Below are positions 11,204 to 21,825 of a DNA stretch of 64,000 nt, in pieces. Origin of the DNA: Paraphoma chrysanthemicola. Lineage: Eukaryota > Ascomycota > Dothideomycetes > Pleosporales > Phaeosphaeriaceae. The position numbers and the translations under genes are program-made. A model generated the notes under the pieces. It saw only the letters and a program-made list of their open reading frames with translations. It did no database searches and was not told the origin of the DNA. Every line of letters starts with the position of its first letter. Position 1 is the stretch's first letter. The stretch covers positions 124,001-188,000 of the forward strand of contig JAGMWG010000002.1 of NCBI GenBank assembly GCA_020744225.1, given 5' to 3'.

Positions 11204-13251
11204 TCACAGCTCATCCTCCAGGAATTTGTAAGCAAATCGGAAGTCGGCCTTCCTCCGGTTCATCCTGTTTACGTTAGCAACGGATTGGATGACGTTCAGA
11301 TTGTGGCACAACTGGGCCGAGGCTGTCTTGTGCGTAAAGCTAAAAGGATAGTCTGAGTGCTTACCATGTGCTCTCGTAGTCAAAGAACCTGTATGTCCCT
11401 TGCTCATAGTCCTCAGTAATTGCTTTTGGCTCTTCGTGCCTTTGGAACCATGTTTGGTACTGCTTGTGAAACCTCCAACTTTGCGATTTCAAGGCTTTCG
11501 CCGCGAGATATTGTTGGTAAGTGCCCTGACGGTAGTAGAAGGCATAGAAGAGCGCGTCAGTTTCTATCCGGGAATAAAGGCGAGGGTCATCGAAGATGGG
11601 GAGCGGCTCTTGGGGATAATGAGCAGGCGTAAAGGGGTAAGGATTCTGCGGGCGGTAATGACGTGGTGCTTCCGTGTCAGCAGAGTCTGGCATGGTGGCC
11701 ATAGACGACATGAGCATGCGTTCATCTGGTGGTTTCGACGCAGAAGCACTGATATCGTTCTTCGTGGCCTCGAAGGAGTCGAGAAGATCCTGCAAGCTCG
11801 AGGGCAGGTGATAGACGGACTCTTCTTCTTCATCTTCTGCGTGTGATTCACCATTTGTTAGTGGTGGCGTCGCTGCCTGCGACTCTTCCTCCTCTACTGT
11901 TTCGGGTGCAGGTGTTCTCCTGCTCGACTTGTTGGCATCGTCTGCAGATGCCGCACGCGATAAGCCCTCTTTTTCAACAGCGGGTGTTGCAGGTATGCTT
12001 GGGGTTGCTGCAGGAGACCTGGAGATCTGTGACTGTTGCGCCGCGTCCGCTGCCGGCTGTGCCAGTTTGGGATGCGTGGTAGCCGGCGAGGACGTTGCGC
12101 TTGCCCGCGCACCCGCTGGAGCGAGACCTGACAGTGCCACGCCCGGTGGTGGTGGTAGCGGGGCGATGCCCACTCCATTCTTATCGCTTGCGGCCGCTGC
12201 TGCAGCGGCTGAGGCGTACTTGAGCGGCTCTCCTGGTACTCGTGTCGGTAGTGGGGCTGGTTTCATAGATGTCGTTGTCGAGCTTGAGACTCCAGGTAAC
12301 GGAGTGTGTAATGTTGCCAGGGCAGGCAGCGGCGACTTCAGTTGTGTTGATGGGCGCCGCGCGCCTGTCTGTGATGGTTCTACAGGTTTTGCTTTTGGTG
12401 CCGGTGGTTTCCCTTCCAGCTCTGGTGTCTCGTCCTGTATCGACTGTGTGTCTTGTGACGAGACGCGGTCCATCTCTCCACCCATGCCAAAGATGGCCTC
12501 CTCTTCCTGCAGATTGAGTTCATCGTATATTGTGTCGTCTTCCATGAAGTCCGGGCTTTGGTTCTCCTCGACGTAGTATTTGATGCCATCCTCGATCTCC
12601 TTGACCTGCTCCGTCTCTATGCTGCTGTTCTCGAGCGCCCGTTGCAGCAGGTCGAGCTTGTTCTGATGCCATTTGTGCCGCTCTGTTGTGTCTTCCAGCT
12701 CCGCTATCCGCTCCGCCTTGGTTTCGGCGGCCTTCTTGCTCTTCTTGGTGGTGACATTCATCGACTCGATCTCGGCCTCGATGGTCTCTATCTGGCGCTC
12801 TAGCTCCTCGTTCATGTGCTGCAGGAACTCGACCATCTCGATGCGCTCCCTGTCTTTGGGGTCGACCTTGGTGGCTAACTGGAGGCCCTCTTTCGAATAT
12901 GCTTTGGTCTTCATTTCCTTCTCGACAGCCTTGAAGCGCTCCATTTGCTGTGCATGGTTAGTCGGCGAACACGCGAGGGCGCGGCAGGCGGCCTACTGTC
13001 TCAATGAGCTTCCGGTGGTCGAGCAGCGGCTTCTTGTCCTTGATCTCGCTCATGGCGGCCCATGTCTTGATCTGGTCGCGCGAGCGCTGCAGCTTCTTGA
13101 TCTCCTTCTTCAGCTGATCCTCCAGCTTCTCTTTCTGCGAGGGATTCGATGTCTGCATAATCTTCTCGTAGATGCTCTCGAAGGTCGCGACGCCCTCGGC
13201 GACCTTCTTGAAGCACTTGTCGATCTCCTGCTGGAGCTTGCGGGCGGCCAT
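11204..13251 (-). CDS. NOT3: CCR4-NOT complex subunit 3/5 (NOT3/NOT5)
   Basis: Scaffold subunit of the CCR4-NOT complex, which deadenylates mRNA and modulates transcription and translation-coupled decay. Three exons close in phase: 12997-13251, 11365-12947 and 11204-11264, giving 632 residues. The N-terminus (MAARKLQQEIDKCFKK) and about 230 following residues form the coiled-coil Not3 domain, including VEFLQHMNEELERQIE and ENQSPDFMEDDTIYDEL. Residues about 235-480 are Pro/Ser/Ala-rich and disordered. The C-terminus is the NOT2/3/5 box, from FTPAHYPQEPLPIFDDPRLYS to WFQRHEEPKAITEDYE, ending FRFAYKFLEDEL. The last exon encodes only about 20 residues and completes the box, which supports both splice sites. 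It lies divergent from the D-aminoacyl-tRNA deacylase gene, with 444 bp between starts. Confidence 0.95.
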
Positions 13252-13695
13252 TTCGGTGGTGCAGCCTCGTGCGGCGGTGGTGTTGGTGTGTGGTGCGGGT
13301 CTCGAGGCGCGCGGGTGAGGGAGACAGCCCAACGGTCGGCGGGGCACGCGCGTGTATGGGCGGAGCGGCGGGAAGGGCGAGAGTGTTTGCAGACGGCCGT
13401 CTATGTACGTCGATTCACGAACACGGAGGTGGACATGCGCACGGCAGGCGCGATGCGCTCAAACTTGGCACGCTAGACAGGTCCGGCGTAGCTGTCGATC
13501 ACCATCCCCACGACGCGTCCACCCCCAGGTCCTCAACGCGTGCGCCGCCTCAACGAACGCCCAGCCACCACACAAGCAGCTTCGATGGCGACAGCTGCTG
13601 CTCAGTCTTGATCGAAACTCTCGTCACACAGGTGTTGAGCACAATTGGTCCTCGAGGGCTGCCATCACTGCTGCAGCTACCCCGCCAACACCCAA
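13252..13695. promoter_or_regulatory. Shared divergent promoter region, NOT3 / DTD
   Basis: The start codons of the NOT3 gene (-) and the deacylase gene (+) are 444 bp apart, so both promoters must lie here. The sequence is GC-rich without an obvious TATA box, as is usual for housekeeping genes. Confidence 0.55.
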
Positions 13696-14472
13696 GATGA
13701 GGAGTACGTCCGCCGCCATCGCACGTATGACCGATGGTTCCAGACTCACCCCGTCTAGCGGTTCTGCAGAGAGTGAAGTCAGCATCCGTCACCGTCGATG
13801 GTCAGCTGATCTCGTCGATCGGCAGGGGCCTGCTGGTTCTGGCTGCCGTCTCCAAAGACGATACCGAAAAGGACATTGAGTCCATGGCGAACAAGATCCT
13901 GAAGACGAAGCTGTGGGACGATGATTCCAAAGACCCTCCAGCTCGCGTATGGCCTTGCTTCGACGGCGCTTGGGTTCTGCTGACACGTGCCAGTGGAAAT
14001 CTAGCGTCCGAGATATCGGCGGAGAAGTCCTTTGTGGTATGTTCATGAGCAGACGTTGCACTATGGAGAACTCGTTGTTTTCAAATCAGTCTACGTGTTG
14101 ACCAAGATAAGTATCTCAATTCACGCTCCTTGCCTCGGTCAAGAAGGGCAACAAGCCAGACTTTCACCAATCAGCGAGCGGTGAAAAAGCGAAAACTCTC
14201 TATGACAACTTCTACACCCGAGTGGGCGAGCTGTACGAGGCCGATAAGGTCAAAGACGGCCTGTTCGCAGCCATGATGGATGTTGCTCTCGTGAATGATG
14301 GCCCTGTACGTGCATCGCATTTCTGTCTATGTGACATGCGCAATGGCACTTGGCAAGTGCTCTTGTATCAATTCTTTCGTACTCATGCTTCCACTAGGTC
14401 ACCATACAAATCGATACGAATCCTCCAAAATTGGACAAAAATACTCAGCTCGATCCTGAGCTCGCGACATGA
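13696..14472 (+). CDS. DTD1: D-aminoacyl-tRNA deacylase (DTD)
   Basis: Hydrolyses D-amino acids, classically D-Tyr, from mischarged tRNA, and so proofreads chirality in translation. Five exons close in phase: 13696-13702, 13759-13946, 13994-14036, 14112-14305 and 14398-14472, giving 168 residues, slightly longer than bacterial DTD (about 145). The N-terminus reads MRTVLQRVKSASVTVDG, followed by IGRGLLVL. The family catalytic motif SQFTLLA spans the start of exon 4, and the cross-subunit motif NDGPVT spans the exon 4/5 join. The first coding exon contributes only seven nucleotides and the third only 43; both are required to restore family sequence (GGEVLCVSQFTLL). A short acidic tail after NDGPVT is a fungal extension. 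Well supported. Confidence 0.93.
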
Positions 14473-14647
14473 AGCAGCAAATGTTCGTTGCATTTTCCAG
14501 GTGTCGAGATAAACGCACAACCTCATATTAGCCACACTAGACTTCGAGAACATCTTCAGCGAATGATGACACCAAGCCTAGAGCCGTCCTTACGACACTG
14601 AACAGCTAGGACGGAATGAGTGCCTTTATTCCAACCGAGCCCGACAA

Positions 14648-16001
14648 TCACCATTCCACTGGTAATTCCGTGATGCCTACGTCCTTCTTTGCTGGCGTCC
14701 ACTGGATTGATTCGAAAGGCACCGCAAGCTTCAAGTTTGGCAGTTTTTGGAATAGTGTACCTGGCAGGCAAGTCAGCAGAAGTAGCTTTTGCATCCCAAA
14801 ACTGCATTGGCGCTCACCAAACACTATCTCCAGCTCACACCTTGCCAATGGCTCAGCAACACATCTGTGTTGCCCCCAGCCAAAACCCATACCCTGGACC
14901 CAATCTTCGCCCTTGCCACCATTGTCCTTACTCACGAATCGTAGAATGTCGAAAGTCTCGGGCGACGAGAACACCTCTTCGTCCCGACTCGCAGACTGCG
15001 TGGCTGCAATAATTCCATCGCCGGCCTTGATGTGGTGCCCGCCCAAAGTGATGTCAACTTTGGCAACACGTCGCGTTGCCATAGCAGATCCAGTATGATA
15101 CCGGCACAACTCAGAAACAAACGCCGACGCCAACGAAGGGTCAAGCTTCATCTTTGCGAGCTGTTCGGGGTGCTGCAGTAGCGTTACTACACCAAGCAGG
15201 ATCATATTGACCATCGTGGCGTTACCAGCTACTAGCATCAGAAATGCTATAGCCACGGCATCGGAGTGCTCGATATGTCCCGGCACCACCTGCTCAAGCA
15301 CAAGCTTACTGATTAAATCGTTCCTGGGTTCTTGCGTGCGCTTCTTCACCAGGTCGCCAATGTACGTGAGCAATACCTGGTTGGCTTTTGATGCTTCGCT
15401 TGCCGTTCCGCTGCCGTTGCTCCGTACTGCAGCTTGTGTTGTTAAGAACTCGAGGTCCTCGGATGGCACACCCAGAATGTCGTAGATGATGTAAGATGGC
15501 ACGGGGAGCGCCAGCCCCTCCACAAGGTTCACCGGCTCCTCACATCCCTTAACAAGCATTTCATCGAGCAGCTTGTCGACTGTTGCTTGGATTTTTGGAC
15601 GCAGCCCATTGACAGCTCCCGAGGTGAACATCGATTCCACCATGCTGCGCTGCTGCATATGCGCTGGTGGGTCCATATCTACAAACGTGGGTTTGTTTTT
15701 GGCAGCCTCCCGGCCACCCGCGGACATTTCGGGGAAGCCAGGACGTGTGCGTTCCTAAAGGGGTTGTTAATTCAGCAGAACGGTGACGACTATTGTGGAT
15801 GCATGAGTTTACTTTCGAGAGTCGATCATCAGTCAGCACGGCAACAACATCTTTGTGCTTGACGACCAGCCATGCATGACTTCCATCCCATAGCGTCACT
15901 TTCGAAATGGGATTGTTCTTGCGCAGTTGTGCGTACTCTGCAGGCGGATCCCAAGCCTGAGGACGAGCGAAGGGAAAGGAGGGTGGGTATGTGGCGACCA
16001 T
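14648..16001 (-). CDS. CYP55A: Cytochrome P450nor, nitric oxide reductase (CYP55 family)
   Basis: Soluble fungal P450 that reduces two NO to N2O with electrons taken directly from NAD(P)H, so no reductase partner is needed; the last step of fungal denitrification or an NO defence. Three exons close in phase: 15813-16001, 14818-15754 and 14648-14760, giving 412 residues, the usual length. Visible landmarks are FPFARP near the N-terminus, KPTFVDMDPPAHMQQRSMVE, the I-helix LLVAGNATMVNMI, and the heme loop GWGQHRCVAEPLA with the axial cysteine at residue 361. No mitochondrial presequence is evident, so the cytosolic form is more likely. The second intron (14761-14817, 57 nt) is a multiple of three without a stop. 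Its 5' region faces the FMN-binding gene at 17.1 kb. Confidence 0.93.
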
Positions 16002-17118
16002 GATGCTGGTAATGAGGAGCTTCAGGGATGAGTATAGCGGAGGGAAGATATGCTGCCCTCGTTGTAGTGTCTTGAGAGTCGAACGATGAACCCGATGACG
16101 CTCATGTTACGGGGCCTAGCATGCACTCTTATATGCAACATGAAGTACTTGTTGGGTCTCGCCATGTATGCAACGTGGTACGATATCCTAAAATTGGCAT
16201 TCTGACGAAGCATCTCACGTCCTCGGTTCTACATGATCAATGGGCTTTACAACCCGCCGAGGCTGCCTTTCGCACTTCGAGGATGCTCGGTCACTCGGCG
16301 AATAAACTGCGCGGACACGATTCGCTCATCATCAGACGAGTGGAAATTGTCAGCGAACCCGAGCATTTACTTGTGCTTGTAATCCATGGCGTTGATTGGT
16401 CAATTTCAGAGCATGCCATGGGTCGATGGTCAGCTGCCGCCAATTATGGCGTGTTCTTTGGTTAGATAATCACGACGTGCATGGAAACAGCTGCAAATAT
16501 ACTCCGCGCTGTAGAAATAGTAGACTTCTCCGCGGCTACTTTGACGACATTTACTTTAGCTATGAAAAGAGACACTTCATGTTGACCGAAATGAGGATCC
16601 TCAACTCATCATGCGAAACGTACAGTAGTTACTCGTTACAAGTGCTCTGAGATTGGACACAGCATTTGAAGCGAGACTCACACTCACCTCGGACATGTCG
16701 TTTCAGGCGCGCTCTTTATAGTCCACCCTACGTTATAGCGTCTTTCTACGTCGGCTAAGATAGCGGCCAAAAGTTGACCAACGAAAGGTCCAAACATCCA
16801 TCTGCACGTAGCGTTTATTCGTCAGACTTGGACAGAGACCTCAGCCGACCTAGGAAGACGCTGTACACGCTGTATGCACAATGATCTGCGCCCAGATGTT
16901 GTGACTGGCAAGTAGCCACAGAACAGCCCCACTGCAAGCTGCCATGAACGTTCTCGCTTCTCGGCTGTACCTCCCGCAAACGGCAAAACAACCAGACCTT
17001 CACGACGCCTTGCCGTACGCTTATCACAACATCAATACTAGAGCGATAAGGCAAGAGAACACTTGCGCTGAAGAAAGGCATAAAGAAAGGCGCGAGTACC
17101 CTCAAATTACTGTATCCG
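16002..17118. other. Divergent intergenic region, P450nor / FMN-binding protein
   Basis: About 1.1 kb between two divergent start codons. It must contain both promoters. No third gene can be supported; the open frames inside lack family features. Confidence 0.5.
16128..16133 (-). promoter_or_regulatory. Possible TATA box of the P450nor gene
   Basis: TATAAG on the minus strand, preceded by CA (reading CATATAAGAG), about 127 bp upstream of the P450nor start codon. Position and sequence suit a TATA element; no other evidence. Confidence 0.35.
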
Positions 17119-17978
17119 ATGGTCGCCATGGCTGAAGGAATCTATCCGAAGACCGCATCGAACACAGTGAATCGCTACAAACACCAAGGTAAGTCGACAT
17201 TAAGCTGAATGATGTGTGATCTGACCATTGTCTAGCTACATATGATGTCGAGACAATTCACAGTATTGTCAACACCACAGCAGTCCTGCATGTTTCCTTT
17301 GTGCCTGATCCCAGCGACCCGACACCCATCATCCTTCCCATGATCGGCCAGATGGGCGCATACCCCGGCGATGAAGCTAGCGGCGACTCCACGTGGAAGT
17401 GTTACCTCCATGGCTACGTCTCCTCTCGACTTATGAATTTGACTCGCTCCAACGAGCAAGGCATTCCGCTCTGCGTGGCTGCAACTAAAGTCGACGGTTT
17501 CGTGTTGACACTTACGCCCAATAGCCACAACTACAATTATCGCTCTGCCATACTACAGGGGCACGGTACCATTGTCGAAGACGTCGATGAGAAACTTTGG
17601 GCCATGAAACTCATCACCAATTCTGTTGTCCCAGACCGTTACGACAACACACGTGTGCCACCAGACAGTGCGGAGATGCAATCGACTAGGATCCTGAAAA
17701 TGAGCATCAGCAGTGCAAGTGGAAAGGTGCGCGAAGGATGCCCAGAAGATGAACGAAAAGATATGAAAAGAGATGAAGTGCTCGACAGCGTTTGGACTGG
17801 CGTCGTCCCCGTGTATGAAAAACTGGCGGACCCAATTGAAGGACCGTATAATCGGTTGAAGAATGTTCCGGATCATGTAGGCAGATGGGTGAATGAGGAA
17901 AACGAGAGAAGAGAAACGTACGCGCGTGAAGCAGCTAAGAAACCTGCGCCGTTGAAGAGGCCCAAGCCTTCTTCATGA
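17119..17978 (+). CDS. FMN-binding split-barrel (flavin-nucleotide-binding) protein
   Basis: Member of the pyridoxamine-5'-phosphate-oxidase-like superfamily, Pyridox_ox_2 / flavin-nucleotide-binding branch. Two exons close in phase (17119-17188 and 17236-17978), giving 270 residues. Landmarks are YPKTASNTVNRYKHQATYD at the N-terminus, then IHSIVNTTAVLHVSFVPD, the glycine-containing YLHGYVSSRLM strand pair and a FVLTLTPNSHNYNYRSAILQG stretch, all typical of this branch. A second in-frame ATG lies at 17128. The C-terminal 40 residues are Arg/Lys/Glu-rich and end in a Pro/Lys tail. The reaction is unknown for fungal members; an oxidoreductase or FMN/F420-type binding role is inference. It lies head-to-head with P450nor, which may or may not be meaningful. 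Confidence 0.8.
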
Positions 17979-18654
17979 CGCAGACTTCAGAATCATGTCA
18001 GAAGAGCAAGTAGACGCGACCAGATTGAATTTCAACCCGCGAACGTTGTGTCAATATTTGTCTTACATTGCGTGCCCCGACGCGGGTGGCAATACGAGAT
18101 AATGCGCTAGGGGATATGCAGCATAGCTACCACAGTAGGGTCTACTAGAAGCAGACCAAAACCAGTACGCTAAGAAGCTTGATGTCGGAGATGTTTATTG
18201 GGCAGTGACGTCTCTCTCGTACTTTGCGGTAGTACAGTCAAATACGGCTATTTACCCGAAGTTCGTCACCATACTAACGTCGGCATTTCGGGGTAGTGGA
18301 AGGGATTCACTCGGCGCCACTTCCGCTTTCGTACACTTTTAGCCTAGTGCGATCCCCACCGACCCCAGTTTCCCCGGACTACTCGCGTCATGAACCCTCC
18401 GGCGCAAAACAGCGTTCATAGATTCGTGGAGATTCCTTCCTAGCTTGCGATCATCAGGGCAGGACTCAGTAGAAGGTCCGACCGTCAAACCACTTCTGGG
18501 AAGGATGTCCTACGCTTTACGCGTGTAGCGCAATAGTGACACTCTCGGGCCTAGTGGCAACGAAGCGCGAAATCCCGTTGACTGTGTATAATACCGTCAC
18601 GATGGACGTTGCTGGGACTGCTCTCCAGTCGGAGCGAACCGAACGTCTTCTACC
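17979..18654. other. Intergenic region, GH43 promoter
   Basis: About 680 bp between two plus-strand genes. A TATAAT-like word lies near 18587, about 68 bp upstream of the GH43 start. Nothing else was recognised. Confidence 0.45.
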
Positions 18655-20895
18655 ATGTACTTACTCTCATTGCTCGTTTCAACCCACGTTCTGTGGTCTG
18701 CTGTGGCAGCCGATACAGCAGCAGATGCGCAAGTACAGAAGGCAGTCGACGATCTCAGCATTACAAATATCGAGGATGTTCATAGCAATCTCTTTCTGCC
18801 TGAAACATCCAATGGTCTGAGCATTAAATGGTCAAGCAGCAATTCAACCATCATTGCTCCAGATGGAATTGTCCAACGTCAGCATACCGCGACCGAGGTC
18901 AATTTGACGGCGACAATCGAGTCAAATGGTTCCACCTCGGAACGCACGTTTTCGGCCAATGTGCGTCCGGCAGTTCAGCTTGATCCACTCGAAGGGTATG
19001 CCTTCGCCTACTTCACCAACAACACCCTTGCGGGCGAGAAGATCTATTTGGCAGCTAGCGATGGTAACAACGCGTTAAGCTGGACCGAATTGAACAACAA
19101 GCAACCCATCTTGACATCCACAGAGGGCACCAAGGGTCTGCGGGATCCTTTCGTGATCCGATCTCCGGAAGGCGACGTATTCTATTTGCTCGCCACCGAT
19201 CTCTCAATCGGATCTGGTACCTCGTGGGGCGATGCTGTGCGCAAAGGAAGCCGTTACTTAGAGGTCTGGGAATCTGGAGATCTAATCAATTGGTCGAAGC
19301 AGCGACATGTTCAGGTATCCCCACCTTCTGTTGGCAATACGTGGGCACCCGAGGCATACTACGACACAGATATTGGGTCTTATGTGGTATTCTGGGCGTC
19401 TTCTCTGTATGAGGACAGCGATGTCAACCGGACAGGTACGACATACCACAGGATGTTATATGTAACAACGCGCGACTTCGTCACCTTCAGCGACCCGGTT
19501 GTTTGGCAGGATGCGGGCATGTCACGAATTGATTCAACAGTCATTCAAGAAGGTACAGCCTTCTACCGCTTCACAAAAGACGAAGGAGGCACTGGGACAG
19601 GGTGTACAGATATCATTCAGGAGCGCTCAAGCTCACTTCTCGCCACCCTGCAATCTTGGACCCAGGTCACCGCATGCATTGGCAAGAATGCTGGCACCAG
19701 CGCCGTTGAAGGCCCCACGGTCTTCAAGTCAAACCCTAATGATGTACACGGCGACAAATTTTACCTCTTCGTCGACGAGTATACGGGCCGTGGCTATATC
19801 CCACTAGAAACCGCCGATATCGCAAATCCAGACTGGAAAGTATCAGCTTCGTACAAGCTCCCTGCAAGCCCTCGCCATGGCACTGTGATTCCAGTCACTG
19901 CCAAAGAACTCGCAGCCCTTACATCTGCCTCTACGACGTCCATCTCTAAAACGAAGAAGAAGACTCGCACTCTCGAAAAGCGATCCAGCCCCGTCCTTCC
20001 AGGCCTGTATGCCGACCCAAACATCGCCATTTTCGGCAACCAATACTACATATACCCAACCACCGATGGCTTCCCTGGCTGGGGCGGCCAAGTTTTCTAT
20101 GTCTGGAAGTCACCCGATCTTGTCTCTTGGACACGATCCACGGAGCCCTTCCTCACTCTCAACGGTACGAGTGGCAACGTCCCCTGGGCGATAGGAAATG
20201 CATGGGCACCCACCATCATCGAACGAGACTCAAAGTACTACTTTTACTTCTCCGGTCATAATCCAACGTACAATAGGAAGACCATAGGTGTTGCCATTGC
20301 AAATGCACCAGAGGGTCCCTTCGTTGCGGAACCAGAGGCATTCATTCTGAACAACGAAGCCATCATCACAGGACAAGCTATCGATTCGGCCGCTTTCAAG
20401 GACCCACAAACTGGACGCTACTATTTGTTCTGGGGCAATGGCAATCCACCGCTGTACGCCGAACTCGAAGACAACATGACCGCCCTCAAACCCAATACCA
20501 CTACAGCCATCTCCGGCCTCGTTGATTTTCGAGAAGGCCTGTTCCTGAACTACCGTGAAGGAACATACCACCTGACCTACAGTATCGACGACACGCGCTC
20601 TGAGGACTATCGGGTCGGATATGCGACGGCGAGCTCTGTGCACGGCCCGTGGACGTACCACGGCGTGGTGTTGCAAAAGGACGTCGAGAAAGGCATCTTG
20701 GGTACTGGGCATAACAGTGTTGTCCATGTGCCAGGGACGGACGATTGGTACATGGCCTACCATCGATTTGCGCTACAAGGTGGGAACGGGACTCGGAGGG
20801 AAACAACGATTGACAAAGTCTTCTTTGACAGCAACGGGTTGATGGTTCCTGTCGTGCCGACTTTGGAGAGTGTAGGTCCGCAAAGAATTGCCTGA
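18655..20895 (+). CDS. Secreted glycoside hydrolase with two GH43 modules
   Basis: Single-exon gene for 746 residues. A signal peptide (about residues 1-19) is followed by an Ig-like beta domain (about 27-105), a GH43 five-bladed propeller (about 110-410), a lysine-rich linker ending in Lys442-Arg443, and a second GH43 module (about 446-740). In module one the expected catalytic acids are Asp164 (RDPF), Asp293 (RIDS) and Glu352 (VEGP). In module two they are Asp454 (YADPNI), Asp577 (AIDS) and Glu627 (REGLF). GH43 enzymes are inverting arabinosidases, arabinanases, xylosidases or galactosidases; the substrate here, probably plant arabinan or arabinoxylan, is inference. The dibasic site between the modules fits Kex2 processing, which could release two separate enzymes. 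Multiple N-glycosylation sequons fit secretion. Confidence 0.9.
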   Translation: MYLLSLLVSTHVLWSAVAADTAADAQVQKAVDDLSITNIEDVHSNLFLPETSNGLSIKWSSSNSTIIAPDGIVQRQHTATEVNLTATIESNGSTSERTFSANVRPAVQLDPLEGYAFAYFTNNTLAGEKIYLAASDGNNALSWTELNNKQPILTSTEGTKGLRDPFVIRSPEGDVFYLLATDLSIGSGTSWGDAVRKGSRYLEVWESGDLINWSKQRHVQVSPPSVGNTWAPEAYYDTDIGSYVVFWASSLYEDSDVNRTGTTYHRMLYVTTRDFVTFSDPVVWQDAGMSRIDSTVIQEGTAFYRFTKDEGGTGTGCTDIIQERSSSLLATLQSWTQVTACIGKNAGTSAVEGPTVFKSNPNDVHGDKFYLFVDEYTGRGYIPLETADIANPDWKVSASYKLPASPRHGTVIPVTAKELAALTSASTTSISKTKKKTRTLEKRSSPVLPGLYADPNIAIFGNQYYIYPTTDGFPGWGGQVFYVWKSPDLVSWTRSTEPFLTLNGTSGNVPWAIGNAWAPTIIERDSKYYFYFSGHNPTYNRKTIGVAIANAPEGPFVAEPEAFILNNEAIITGQAIDSAAFKDPQTGRYYLFWGNGNPPLYAELEDNMTALKPNTTTAISGLVDFREGLFLNYREGTYHLTYSIDDTRSEDYRVGYATASSVHGPWTYHGVVLQKDVEKGILGTGHNSVVHVPGTDDWYMAYHRFALQGGNGTRRETTIDKVFFDSNGLMVPVVPTLESVGPQRIA

Positions 20896-21452
20896 AGCGA
20901 ACCTCTGGCTGCTTGAGACGCATGGTCACACAAGAATGAATGGCTTGCGGACTTTGCTGCGCAATTGTGAAAGCATTTAGAGCATCACGTAGCCTCAGAG
21001 TGACTTGTAGTAAAATCATTATTAAGTTTAAAGAACAATCCCGTTATGAAAGGGCCGAGGCCAATGAGAGCCGCTGAACTATAGTGCCAGCGAATGCAAT
21101 GGGTATCAAACAGAAAGAAACCCTGAGTCGAAACAAACCCCCACATGCTTCAAGTCCTGTCCTGCTCAATAGCCATGGAGAATGCCATGCGCCTAGTCCT
21201 CCCAGAGGCCCAGACTCGCCCCGCTCTGCCATGTGAATTGCCATAAAACCCAATGCATCAAGGTTTTGTCGCCCTCGCCTTGCTGTCCCCGCCCCTTGCC
21301 TGGCTGTCTTGGACCATACCGTGGGAGCCAGCCCTTGCGGGCGGCTGCAACGCAACGGCAATCACCTCAAGCCTCGAGAAGGGGGTGTAGGTAGGTGTGG
21401 CTGCAGACGAGTCAATGTTGAAACATGAGTCGTAGTCAATTGTCTTTTGCCT
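20896..21452. other. Intergenic region downstream of GH43
   Basis: About 560 bp with the GH43 3' UTR. No gene supported. It leads into the 66-bp repeat array. Confidence 0.5.
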
Positions 21453-21800
21453 GGCCAGAGTCGCCAGAAGATGAATGGGAGATCTCCAATGGTGGTGTGA
21501 CGCTTAGTGAATCTTACAGGCCATAATCGCCAGAGGAGAAAGAACAGAAAGGCTGCTGCATCGTGTTCAAAAGAATCTTCAAGGCCAAAGTCGCCCGAAG
21601 AGAAGGGAGCAATCGCTGAGTGCCGTCTGTAGCACGATATTACTTCTAGGCCAGAGTCGCCGGAAGTGGAAACGAGAATCGCTGTTTGCCGTTTGTTGTA
21701 CAATGATTCTCCTAGGCTAAAGTTGCCAGAAGACAAGAAATGAAATTCGTTGGTCGTCATTCGTCGTACAATGCTTCTAAGAACGCCAGTGAGAAATGCA
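21453..21800. repeat. Degenerate 66-bp tandem repeat, five to six copies
   Basis: Units begin with GGCCAGAGTCGCCAGAAG or close variants at 21453, 21519, 21583, 21649 and 21715, with a weaker sixth start near 21780. Spacings are 66, 64, 66, 66 and about 65 bp. The second half of each unit is also shared, for example ATCGCTG...GCCGT...TACAATGATTCTCCT, but is more diverged. The array ends about 25 bp short of the stop codon of the minus-strand gene at 21826, so it lies in that gene's 3' flank or 3' UTR. A 132-codon minus-strand frame is open across it, but shows no known domain. Confidence 0.8.
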
Positions 21801-21825
21801 ATGCAATGCAGTCGTGATCGTGGAT

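Noticed and set aside
12673..13476. 267-codon plus-strand frame, Leu/Ser/Ala-rich
   Set aside because: It is the antisense of the NOT3 coiled-coil exons, whose family match and in-phase splicing are certain.
14648..17978. Possible denitrification or secondary-metabolite cluster around P450nor
   Set aside because: The neighbours are housekeeping genes (deacylase, NOT3) and one FMN-binding protein; no nitrate/nitrite reductase, synthase or transporter is present.
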